64,000 nt of DNA from Phlegmacium glaucopus (taxonomy: Eukaryota; Basidiomycota; Agaricomycetes; Agaricales; Cortinariaceae), in contig MU130157.1 of NCBI GenBank assembly GCA_015039465.1, positions 637,125-701,124 of the forward strand. Reading direction: 5' to 3'. Positions 1 to 10,453 of the stretch are shown here, piece by piece. The notes under the pieces are model-generated. The model had not been told where the DNA came from and searched no databases. It saw nothing but the letters and a program-made list of their open reading frames with translations. The number at the start of each line of letters is the position of its first letter. The first letter of the stretch is position 1. Both the position numbers and the translations under genes were made by a program.

Positions 1-175
1 GCACCAATGGTTCACTGCGTGCAACTACCTTGGGAGCAGGCTCTGCACGTGCATAAACCTCACTACGGTAGTAGCGAGATTCAAGGTCTGATGATTCCAG
101 GTTAGCCCTTGGAACTACAGCAGCGTTGGAGAAAGCCACAGCAGCGACGACGACGACGAGAACAGAAAAACGCAT
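1..175 (-). CDS. Small secreted protein, 5' end only
   Basis: Only the first 58 codons are inside the window; the gene runs off the left edge. The protein opens with a clear signal peptide: Met-Arg, then a hydrophobic run rich in Val and Ala (residues 3-18), ending near an Ala-Ala or Pro-Arg-Ala cleavage region. The mature part shown is polar and has several Arg-Ala and Arg-Ser pairs that could be processing sites. The start is the first ATG after a purine-rich leader, and a TATA-like element lies about 190 bp upstream. No family was recognised and the rest of the protein is not visible, so the function is unknown. It may be any small secreted or cell-wall protein. Confidence 0.6.
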   Translation of the reverse strand, partial: MRFSVLVVVVAAVAFSNAAVVPRANLESSDLESRYYRSEVYARAEPAPKVVARSEPLV

Positions 176-361
176 GTTGGACGATAAAAGATCGGTTGTA
201 GTATGAAAGGATGATCTGATACTATACTTCTTCACCAGGAAGATAGAGGAGGATGATATGAGAAGAAGAGAGGGTTAGGAGAGAACACAAGACTGGCTCG
301 TGAGGTGAGTATCGGGGGAGTGAAGGCTAGCTTAAAGGCTTCATGTTATGTCTTCCTCATG

Positions 362-369
362 CTTATATA
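362..369 (-). promoter_or_regulatory. TATA-like element of the left-edge secreted gene
   Basis: On the minus strand this reads TATATAAG. It lies about 190 bp upstream of the ATG at 175, a distance that fits a TATA box followed by a leader of about 150 bp. The assignment rests on sequence and position only. Confidence 0.35.
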
Positions 370-1717
370 TGAAACCAAATATTACGTTTATTGACAGTTG
401 TTTGGGCCCCAGACCCGAGTTACTGTAGGACCCCAGAATGTATTTGTCTGCAAATGACCTATCTGAACGAAAAGTACTCCAGATTTTATGAGAATTTGTA
501 GTGAATGATATTAACAGTTTTTGAGTTGTTTTTTGGAGAATTGTCTTATGTGAGGAGGTAGGCAGCTGTGGTAGCTCAAAAGCGCCCTGGATTAGCAATG
601 ATTGGATCACGACCGCCAATCAAGTTGAATCAACTCATAGTATTCTAGCTGCCGAGAGATTGCCGGTAACCACTGGTAACCAGTGTCCAGCTGAGCCTAA
701 TCGCCTCAGCTTTTTCTTTCTTCTAACCGACACCAAACCATTCACTCGTATAACTTACAAACAAATTTAATTATCCTCGCTCACTACTGAATTTTCACCC
801 ACCACCACACCCCGAAATCGCAATACCCATTGTCAGAAATTGGTTTAAAATAGATTCACTACATCAATTTTTCTTGCTTAACACAAAAAAAAACACTGAA
901 TCATAATCTGTTAATTGAGCTACAAAACCACAAAGCAAAATGAACCCGCCCCCCCAGCGGCTCATCCTGGGACCTGCATCGTGTCCGAGCTGAGTTAACG
1001 CTCAGTTTCCCACCCAACCTCACAGCGGATTATGCTCAGTGACAGTCGAAGCTGTACCACTGAAACTTGTCTGCACTTCATCTGGACTCCTTCTGACTAC
1101 TATAGGGACCTTATAAATTTGGCATTTGGGCTTTTCTCTGCGGAAATGAGCTGGCTAGAGTATCAAAATATTTCTTCAATTTAACTTGCATTTGTATTTT
1201 CCGGGGTCCTGCCCAGGGTTGAGCTTGTGTTTGACGGCTCCACAGCCACTGCGACTCGTTTTTTGCTTGGGAGCTTAGAAATCAGGAAAATTGAAACTAG
1301 AGCGCCATCCTCAAATCATATGGGTGTACTCTTTACGACGTTGACGTTGACATTTTGTTGCAGTTCCGACCACTATCGTGCGCGATTTCTACTTAAAAGA
1401 TACGAGAGAACTATTCCCGCCGAATGGTTCGAACCCCTGGAAACTGGGACAGTTCTTGGATTCCGGCCTCGTTGAATCTCACCGTTTTCTGGGGTCGGTA
1501 TGTAAATGCAAATAATCTCCACTCGTCAGCGTCAACCATCTTCCTATATTTATCAAAGATCTATTAATTGACCTACAATCCCGGATATCCGTCAGTTATA
1601 TTGCCTGAGAGAGGCCGCTGGATTCGAATTATGGAAGCTTACCTTTAAATGAAATTTCTCGTTAACGTTGGTGGTGCCTTCATGTTGAGCTCAACGGGCA
1701 TGGAAACCGTACGGCAG

Positions 1718-1744
1718 TGATAATAATAATAATAATAATAATAA
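1718..1744. repeat. (TAA)n microsatellite
   Basis: About eight perfect TAA units in intergenic DNA. It is likely length-polymorphic; no function is suggested. Confidence 0.9.
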
Positions 1745-2668
1745 ACATACTTTACTCAGATATTCTTCTTCGTATTAGATCACTCAAATTTCCGCCAGCG
1801 GGTCGGTACGTACGTCCATCATAAGCAACGAAATCCAAAGAGCTAGACTGGTTGGAGAAGAAAAAATTTTGATCCCTATCGCATTGTACCCAACGGTCAG
1901 GGGAAGATTATCGACATTCTTTTGGAGCCAGCAGTATTGGCAGAGAAGTAGAAAATCAGAATTCGTTAGTAGCATGTCAACGATAGACCCTTGGGCTCAT
2001 CGCCACCCCTGCTTTTTCCGTCCCTTTAGTCTTGAAGGGGATCGGTGCTTAGAATAAATATGTCAATATCGATGTCGATATCGCCATACGATTCAAGAAT
2101 CAAATTTCCATTGGGCCTCCTAGAATGTAACCTAGCCAATAAGGATAAAGATCTTTTATACTTTGGTGACACAAGTACGATCTTCTTGTCGTCGAAGCGA
2201 TATCATCAGCCAGATGGTTGATTATTGCTCCGCTCTACGTAACGTAGACCAGCGAGCAATGAGGAGCGAGTTTGAATGACTTACACAGGTTGAAAGTTTC
2301 ATGATGGGAACCCGAATGCTCCGGGATTGGTTCCAATCACAGGTTGAGATTTGACTGAGTTCTGTGACGAGAACTGAAGAACAAACGGAGTAAGAAGCAA
2401 CCTGAACGACCCATAATCCTGGAAAATATCTGGATCCATGGGACGGAGTACTGCAGAAATGGGGTAAGAATGATTTTAGAAGTTGCACAAACGAGTTTAG
2501 TAATATGATGAAGAAGAATGAAAGACCCGTTTCCTCGATCGCAACACCCAATAAATTCGGCAGGCCAAATAGAAGGCTTAAATTACGCGTGACAAATTGG
2601 AAAAAGCTGCAACAGGAGATAAAGATAATACAAGGTTGTCTCTGCCTCGTTTGGCTTGGGTTATTTCG

Positions 2669-4024
2669 TTACGGTTTCCCACAATGATCAACGATATGCC
2701 GTCTCGCAAGTTTCTGCTCCTGTCCTCCGACCCCTGGGACAGCCTCCGGAGTCTCACCATCCAGATTTTCCTGTAAAATGTACAGAAGGGGGGTCCCTCA
2801 GCATCGACTGCGCCATGGGGATAAATCCGGCGAATACGTACGCGAGTTCGATCTGCACCTGCATTGATAAGGAGGACAGCAGCCTCTGCATGTGCCGAAT
2901 CCATCGCAAGATGTAAAGGAGTATTTCCTGAAGGAGAATAGAGGCGACAAATTGAGTAAAATAGACAGATGTGCCACTGGCAGATCGACAAATAAAGTGA
3001 CCTACCGATACGATCAGCCGTGTTCAAGCGCAGCTTGTTCAAAGGGGTGGATGACTCGATTAAAAGTCGAATGAAGCCAACCGACCCAGTAGTCGCTGCT
3101 CGATGACTAAAATGAACAGCGAGGTCATTTGAAACTCGGAGAAGCGATAGAGAGAAACGAATGTGCGTGCGTACAGTGGCAGCTGGTTGGCTTTATCCCG
3201 CGCATTGATCTTGCATAAAGTAAAGCTTCAGAACTCCTCGGTCATGAGCTTGTGTCAAAAAGAACTACGTACATCTGCGCCTCTCGAAATCAATAGCCTG
3301 CCAATCTAAAAGAAAGAGTCCATCAGAAAGCTAGCGCACGGTAAAGGAAGAGTGACAGCGCACGTCAATGTGGGATTTTGAGGCTGCGTAATGCCTGGCA
3401 GAGCAGGAGATTTGACAGCAAGGAAAAACAAAACATTAGAATTGACAGGGCCACAAAGCCAAGAAATTCCCAAACTCACAAAGCCGTCATCCCTTTATCA
3501 TTTTTTCTGCCGGGACAGGCTAAGGGCAACCCATCGAGGCTTGCAAAAGAGCCTTACCTATTTACGTCTGCACCACCTCCAATTAGTTCTTGAGTCACGC
3601 TCTCGTGTCCTGCGCTAACTACAAATATATAAACACCATGCGATCAGGGCAGAACCTAAACAAAAATTTCGGAGAAATTACCAGCGATATGAAGAGGGGT
3701 CCACCCGGCATTGTCTGGCCTATCTACTTCAGCCTTTTGATCAATGAGAAACCGCGTGATGTCAATGGAACCAGAAGATGCAGCCCAATGGAGAGGCGTT
3801 CGATCATCCTATTGGTAAAATGTTCAGTATAGTTCACGATGGTTTAATATAGAAGTTTGCACAATATCCAAAGCGTTCACAAGTTTTAGGTCCTCGGAAA
3901 GCAAAGACCGAAGGAGAGATAATTGATCTGCAATGTGGGTTGTTTATTCTACGACTTGCTTTGATTTGATTTGGGCAGGAAACTCACTTTTCTGAGCTGC
4001 CGAGTGTACAGAGAATCCAGCCAT
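2669..4024 (-). CDS. NAS6: 26S proteasome assembly chaperone Nas6/PSMD10 (gankyrin), ankyrin repeats
   Basis: The spliced model gives 234 residues, close to the family's usual 226-240. It is made almost entirely of ankyrin repeats with repeated TPLH-type turns: RTPLHWAA, GWTPLHIA, TALHYAASK, LPLHRAA and NTPLHLA. It ends in a basic tail with a GVGGQEQK segment. Nas6/PSMD10 binds the Rpt3 ATPase and helps assemble the proteasome regulatory particle, in cytosol and nucleus. Eleven exons were needed, including four of 27-35 nt (for example 3480-3506 and 3175-3209) that restore repeats otherwise missing. All junctions are GT-AG and the frame is continuous. The start is the only ATG before the first repeat. 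It is transcribed divergently from TFB2, 166 bp away. A generic ankyrin protein is the alternative, but repeat number and C-terminus favour Nas6. Confidence 0.88.
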
Positions 4025-4190
4025 TGATTCGTTATATGTCTTTGTATCCTTTAATATGAGTAAGCTGGTGGTAAGGATGAAGAGGACAGTGATCTAATCA
4101 GTCCGGACCGTCGGAAGCGTGACGCGTCAGCGTCACGTGTTGTTCTGAAAAACTACTTGTCATGCATCATGACTCATTGACCGACCTTCG
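4025..4190. promoter_or_regulatory. Shared divergent promoter of NAS6 and TFB2
   Basis: Only 166 bp separate the two start codons. It contains a perfect 20-bp inverted repeat at 4118-4137 (CGTGACGC, GTCA spacer, GCGTCACG). Inside this are an ACGCGT box (4122-4127, the MBF-type core) and, overlapping its right edge, a CACGTG E-box (4134-4139). The symmetry suits a dimeric factor acting on both genes. The sites are seen in the sequence; their use is inferred. Confidence 0.55.
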
Positions 4191-6277
4191 ATGCCTTCAG
4201 TTCAACCATACATTTATGCAGAAAATGAAGAGAAACCATATAATCCTCACCCTCTTTTGACATTTCTACAATCTCAGTCGCAGAATACCTTAACAAGACT
4301 GTATCAGAGACCATCATCATGTCTTTCCATATTTCGGTGGAACCTCTTTTCGGTGATCGGGATGTCGTAACTCATCTAACCTATGATACATACAGATTGC
4401 TGGCTCCCTTGGAGAGACAAATCATTATGAACTTGCTGTGGCTTGAGTCTGCGATTGCCACACAAGCCATGTCAGCTTGGGTTATTCGTGAAACCAAATG
4501 CGAAAAGTACAACTCACTTTTGTGAATTCAAGTTTTCGCGGGTAACGTGCTGATGGAGGAATGATAGGCTTTATAACGATGCTCTGCAGACTTTAGGAAA
4601 TCTGCACATTCTTCCAAAGTCTCCGGTCAAATTGGCGTTGAACGCCACGTTCAAGTCTAGCTTCCGGCAGGCCATTACTGGCGGGTATGTTTTAGTTCTT
4701 TTCCCCCTTATGTTTTATCAATGTTTCGGCTGACATACTCGAAAGAGGAACGAGTGGTAGCTTTGGTGTTCCTTCCGAAAAGGAGGATAAGAGACAACCC
4801 GCCGATTTGGAGACGCTTGATAGTTTTGCATTGGAAAAATGGGAGGTGAGGATATTGGTAGATTCAATCCCCTTGAATTTCTTTTCAATTTGCGATGATA
4901 GACAATTTTGCACTATATGGTATCTTCGTCAAAATCAGGTCAACAACCAAGAAGGCCCTCTCAAGGCGTTTTGTTCCTCTTACAACGAAGTGGCCTAATG
5001 ACCAGTTTCCAGTACGTGTCTAAGTTTTTTAAGTTATGATGGCCTCCGTTATTGAATGGAGACTTCTTCAACCAGCAATTCTACAATTACATCAGCTGGA
5101 TTCCAGTTCGTTCTTCATACGCCTAATGACCAACTGTGGGACCTTTTATTGCAATATTTCCATCTCGCCGAGGTATTTTTTATGTGCCGTCCGCAATATT
5201 GGGTTGATTGTGCTGTTTCAGGAGCGGCAAATGGATTTGGTCGAGGTATTGGGGTTCATATTCATGCTCTCGACCATGGAGCTTGGAAGAGTGATTATCT
5301 TCAGTGATTCCTCATCGAACGTTTAATTTGATGGCAGCTCGACAGGAATACTCTACCGAGAATCTAAGCGGCACTCAAAAGGCTATGCTCGAGGACCTAC
5401 GTGACTATGGACTCATTTGGCAGCGAAAGGTATGATTTTGGACACCTCTGGATGGCTTCTGACCTCTCCGTCAAAGCCTACATCACGGCGTTTCAACCCC
5501 ACCCGTCTTGCGACCACTCTGACTTCTTCTTCTCCACCGCTTCCTACCTCGACCGGCGGTAGTTCCGGACCTCAAGAAGGGTTCATTATCCTTGAAACTA
5601 ATTATCGGGTATACGCCTATACAGGTATTCCAATTTGCGTAATAAATGTCTTCAAAAACGTTATCTTACCTTCATTTAGACAATCCCTTACAAATCGCAG
5701 TTTTAGGGCTGTTTGTGTCGTTAAAGTATCGCTTCCCGAACCTCGTTGTAGGTTCTGTCACCCGAGAAAGTGTCAAGGAGGCGCTCTCCAGCGGAATATC
5801 TGCCGACCAAGTATTTTCGTGTTCGCCTTTGGGGCAGTTCATGCAATTAATGTCATCACCCAATCCAGATCATCAGCTATCTAGTTACTCACGCCCACCC
5901 ACAAATGCGGAAGAATGTGAGTACATGGCTGTGGTATTTTGGTCATCCGCTAATGACCACCGTCTTTTAGAATCCTTTAATACCTGTTACGGTTCAAGAC
6001 CAGATAAGACTCTGGGAATTGGAAAGAAATCGTCTCAAATCACATGAAGGTTCGTCTTCTTTACGAGAAATTGGGTAACATTGACTAATGCCAATGCTTG
6101 GCAGGTTACTTGTATACCGCCTTCCAGTCTCTAGCAGACTACGAGTTCGTTCTTAACTATGCGAAGGAGCTCAATGTTGTCCTTTGGGAGAATGCTTCAA
6201 AGCGCTGTTTCTTCGGTAGTTTGGATGGGCATGCTAACATCAAAGGATTCATTGAGAGACGGAAAATTCCTAGCTAG
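4191..6277 (+). CDS. TFB2: TFIIH core subunit Tfb2 (p52, GTF2H4)
   Basis: The model has about 477 residues in about 13 exons, near the family's 460-510. Tfb2 is a TFIIH core subunit that regulates the XPB/Ssl2 ATPase in transcription initiation and nucleotide excision repair, in the nucleus. Family signatures appear in order: RLLAPLERQIIMNLLW near the N-terminus; LDSFALEKWE; ITSAGFQFVLHTPNDQLWDL; QMDLVEVLGFIFMLSTMELG; the EGFIILETNYRVYAYT core; PLQIAVL with YRFPNLVVG; the THAHPQMR segment; QDQIRLWELE; and a C-terminal YAKEL-VLWEN block typical of Tfb2/Tfb5 interaction. The start at 4191 is used because exon 1 is read in a different frame from a tempting ATG at 4319. That choice gives the TFLQSQSQNTL...SCLSIFR segment which joins RLLAP through an intron starting GTGGAA. 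Confidence 0.93.
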
Positions 6278-7073
6278 TTAGGTTTGTGATATCCTTTTGG
6301 TGGTGCCCGCTCGCGATGCGATGCCATTATTATTCCTAATAGGGGTTCTCTAAAAATCTTAATTAACTATTAGGTGTATTCCGTCATCCATGAACGATTT
6401 GAAACCCCAAAATCCAAAGAATCCCAACCCTGGTATATCGATTCAATACAATTTTCACCTTCTTTGGTGAGTAGTAGCGCACACTCTAAACCGCGCACTT
6501 TGTTCAATACCGGTTCTTTTGCCTTCTATCACAGTTTTCACCCATTATAAACTTTTCAGTGCCGCCTTCTTGCCTTGCTGGATTCGTCCAAATGCTCTCA
6601 TTGTATTACAACCACACTGAATAATTCATGGAGACCGTTTATTAACAAATTCATCGGAGATTTGACTAGGAAATTGGAAATTGGTCAAAGTTGATACACG
6701 GCGAACAACAGTGGCTACATATGGTCCAAGGAACCCTTTAACGTGAATACTGCCGAGATTCGCGGAATCGAATACACAGCATTGCTTTTCCTCTGAATTG
6801 CTGGCATAAGCCTGATTTATATCTAAAGATATTCATATCCCAGACAAGTGAAGTTTCCTCTGCGAGTGACCCTCAAAGTCTGAAGATAAATATTAACAAT
6901 CATTTGATATGTCAGATCCGTGCGTGAGATAGCTAGCTCTATGATGATGATATGTACAGGTAGAAGAAAAATGCCGGGCATAACAAAAATCGCGTGTGTG
7001 GTACGTATTTCTCAAGAAATGTTGACAGCAAAAAAAAAAAAGGCCTCTGAGTCCGTTGATAAGTTTTTTGAAA
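6278..7073. other. Intergenic, converging 3' ends
   Basis: This lies between the 3' ends of TFB2 (plus) and the WOPR gene (minus). It is AT-rich. No coding region or structured RNA was recognised, and it probably holds both 3' untranslated regions. Confidence 0.6.
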
Positions 7074-8886
7074 TTAAGAATCACGGAAACCCTCAACATT
7101 CGTAAATTCATCAGGACTTGGGATGGACGTAGAGTTGGAAGAGTAGGACCCGTCGTAAGATAGAGGAGACTGGGTAATAGAGTGAAGGGTTGGCGTAGTC
7201 ATGAGGTTGTTGTCAGTTGAAGTCCAGGACGAGGTATAAGTTGGAGTATTATGGTACCCTTGGGAAGAGAAAGGCATCGTTGGAGAGGATGAGAAAGAGT
7301 TGGTCGCGGGCTGTGGATTGCACCTTCGAGGATCCCTTGCGCTGTCTGGCGTGTCTCTAGAATGCCAGTGCAGACGTTGTAGTGCACCCTCGCGAGTTCC
7401 TGTTGAATGTGGGGGATATCGGAGTGGGAAATTCGGAGCCATAGTCTCATGATCTCTGCGCGGAACAATCTGACTGTCGTCATATATGTTGTTGGCTCTT
7501 ATCCTTGGTCGTTCTGGATATAAACCACCACCGGAGGAGGTTGACGACGACGACGACGATTCGTGTGACTGTCCTTGCCAGCGTCCGGACTGAGGGTGAA
7601 GCGATGGCCAAGTTTCGGAGTGCATGACGCTTCCGTCTCGCCTGCGGCTCATTGTATGTCCTGAAGACAGCGCAGTCCCCCCGGATGGAGACCAACTCAT
7701 GTCCTGACGATGAAGTGGGGATAGCATACTTTCATTCTGTCCCGGCCACTTCTCATTCGGAACCCCTCGACCATAAACACTGGAACTTGTACTTGTATGT
7801 CCTGAACCGAGTGGATAAAGGGAGCTTCCATGGAATGGATTCTCGACAGGAGATGTAGGGCTGCCCTGAGACGACCAAGTTGGTGACCCTGGGATAGTGT
7901 ATCCGCTGTCCTCAACCTTGCATTCCACGGGTTCGAGATCCTCAGCTTCACTACTGGGCCTTTGCTCAGGGAATGGTCATCTGCGTTTTACTGAACACTC
8001 ACAAAAGCCTTGGCTTCCCATCAGGGCCAATCTCCACCTTGGGAGGAACACGAAAGGTTGTCAAACGAAAAATGTGAGGCGGCATGTACAAGCTCATGAT
8101 ATCCGACCGCGTCGATGGTCTCTGTAATATTGCCAAGAGCTTTGTGTTGAGTGGAGTATAGAATGTGTTTACCCATTCGACTTACCTTCAGATTTCCAGA
8201 TCGTATATCTTCTGATGTATAGTATGAAATAAGGTGCAAATGGGTCGGCTCTGGACCCGACTCTTGTATAACGACGGTGATCGTCTACAACGATCACACG
8301 AATCCATAGGTCAACATCCTGTTTTAACGGAGACCATGATGATTCACCTTCTTTATGAGTCCTCCAACCTTGAAGGTGCCTTGGTCGCCACCCCCATTCG
8401 TCCTGAAACCCAAAGATGTCTGATCTGGAGAACTTTTGCCAGTCAGGGATCGAGTCGGGGAGTCATCATGGGGGTAAGGTTTCTTATGGCCTCTGCTGCT
8501 TGTTCTTTCATTGATTTCCCGATACACCTGAATTATGTTAACAGGATAATCAGGCTCCAGACTGATGCGAGTCATACCAGAAAGTTGCCCACAATGCGGG
8601 ATGGGGACCACAAAAGCCCATCTGCGATGACACCAGGTTAAACACAAACTCTAAGTTACAGCGATAAGTAGCTAGAGACTCACCAGTCCACCGCTTGATC
8701 TGGCTTTCTTGGACGCAGAAGATGAAGACAGCGCCGGATTTAATCATAGTCCTTCGCTCAGAGTCGTTGAGTCGTCGAGTGATGCGAGGAATGACGCCTT
8801 GTCGTGCTGCATGGATGAGGCGTAGAGCATTGACGGTGGTTTCAACATAGCCAACGAATGGAGGTACGTCTGGGTTACTCGTCATC
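7074..8886 (-). CDS. WOPR-domain transcription factor (Gti1/Pac2/Wor1 family)
   Basis: Six exons give about 500 residues. The N-terminal part is a WOPR domain in two blocks. The first is FVGYVETTVNALRLIHAARQ, then TRRLNDSERRTMIKSG and IKRWTDG-LWSPSRIVGNFL. The second, after a linker of about 45 residues, is FKVGGLIKK, then TITVVIQ and LHLISYYTSEDIRSG. The family binds DNA and controls morphological switching, virulence or sporulation in ascomycetes (Wor1, Ryp1, Sge1, Gti1). The WSPSRI-GNFLVYRE wording is closer to the Wor1/Gti1 branch than to Pac2. The C-terminal 300 residues are Ser/Pro/Gly-rich and probably disordered, with a seven-Ser run. The start is the Met nine residues before PFVGY; an upstream in-frame extension has no ATG. 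In a mushroom it may act in development, but the target is unknown. Confidence 0.9.
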
Positions 8887-10453
8887 TTGCTATGCTCGAG
8901 CTTGAGGTTGTTGGACAATTGAGAGGTTGTGTGGGTTGAGTTGCGGGGAAGGTGAGCCTCTTTATCATCCGTCCTTTGCTCCCAATTTTTGTAGAATCAA
9001 TCTGGTTCCGGATCGATAAACCATAGGTCCTAACTTGCGACTTTTCTACGTCTCACCTTACCATACATCGGCATCCAATAACCTTTACAAGGTATTGGGG
9101 GGGAGGGGGGGCAACGTTACTCGAAGCCCTGTTTACATGACATATTTGACGCCACCTGTCATCTGTCTTCTCCAGTAATTTTCTCAATTTTGTTTATACC
9201 AGGATAAAAGTTTGCGCTGAACTAGCTGAATCAGGTCAAATCTTGCTATGGACGAATCCGTTCTCCTGGGATGAAGATCTGATGTTTCCAGTGCCCCATG
9301 TGTACTTCCTATCTGAAAGCGGACTTCACGCTTGGTTCTCTCCGATATATGTAATCCTAGGATACATCCATCCTCGCGCCCGGTCTTCTCGACCCTCTCC
9401 GAAACAACTTTTTTTTCATTTGTGGATAGAAGGGAACATGCGTCCTTTTTGTGCTGTTAATTCGAGAGTCAAAAGGTCCAATCATATGGACAACCTATTA
9501 CTAGAAGGAATGGGAATCGCTCACTTTCCTCAAGGCCTCTTTGACTCGTTCTCCGTGGACCAGTTTACACAATCGGTCCGTTCGCTCGATTAGTAGTTCA
9601 ACATTAATATGGACTCGCCCCAGGAACAAACGCCATTATCGATCTTATGATAGTTTCCAGCTTCTAACGGCATAGTAAGATACTGAACCTCATGGTCAAA
9701 GAAGAGCATGAGACTTTGCTTTCCTTTGTGGTGTGTTTATTATATATACGGGGGTGGGCTTAATAATGAAAAGAATTTTTTGTTGTTGTTTCATCTTACC
9801 AGAACGATGAGATCTGATAAATAGGTTTCCCTGGCCCCTACTCCGAGGGACAGGGTTGGATAGAGTTTATTCGCTTGGCATATAGTTTACGTTGAAGATT
9901 CTTTAGTTTTCAATATCCAATTTCAAAAATGTGAGGTTGAATTTGTTCAAGGTCTGCCAGATATGGTAAAAGAAGGGGGGGTGGACCGATTTCAAAGCCA
10001 GCGAATATTGACAATGGTCGTGGGCGCCTTAAGGGTCTTTCAAATCAAAAACGTTCATACCCGAAACGGTTATACGAGTTAGTTCTAAACCTTGTGGACC
10101 GGCACCTGAACGATTTCAATAACGTCTCTAATGACTGCGACCAAACTTGATAAATGAATAAAAGGGGTTGCAACCATGTATACACTGGCATTCCCATTTC
10201 AAACTAAAAAGAATCTGATGTGATATATCTGTACTAAAAATAAACTTATATTGGCTGTGATAACTGGGAAGTAAGGCGAGGGAACACAAAAGAAGGCTAA
10301 TACAATAAGGATACATAAAGGAGATTGCTAGAAAAGAAAAAAAAGGCCTTAAGAAGGCCTTGGGAAAGATGAAAGAAAAAAATAGATCTACTATGGAAGG
10401 GAAGAATGATGTAGGTGGTTGGTCTCGAACCCGTTGTTATCTTACCGGGTCTC
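8887..10453. other. Gene-poor stretch
   Basis: The right-hand part is the 3' flank of the F-box gene and the left part the promoter of the WOPR gene. An open frame at 9243-9593 (plus) lacks an ATG at its 5' end and resembles nothing known. No RNA gene was recognised. Confidence 0.5.

Larger units (their letters stand above)
176..2668. other. Gene-poor stretch
   Basis: Apart from the TATA-like element and a TAA microsatellite, no convincing coding region was found on either strand. The short open frames here lack family resemblance and do not splice together. The first few hundred bases are the promoter and leader of the left-edge secreted gene, and the last few hundred are the 3' flank of NAS6. 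Confidence 0.5.

Noticed and set aside
1425..1445. Sequence like a tRNA T-loop (GGTTCGAACCCC)
   Set aside because: The flanking bases do not pair into a T stem, and there is no acceptor or anticodon stem around it.
4319..4525. A plus-strand ATG frame taken as the start of TFB2
   Set aside because: The true first exon is in another frame and begins at 4191. It matches the family and joins through a GT-AG intron, which makes the first part of this frame intronic.
9243..9593. A 116-codon plus-strand frame
   Set aside because: It opens with TTG, not ATG, and has no recognisable family or splice partners.
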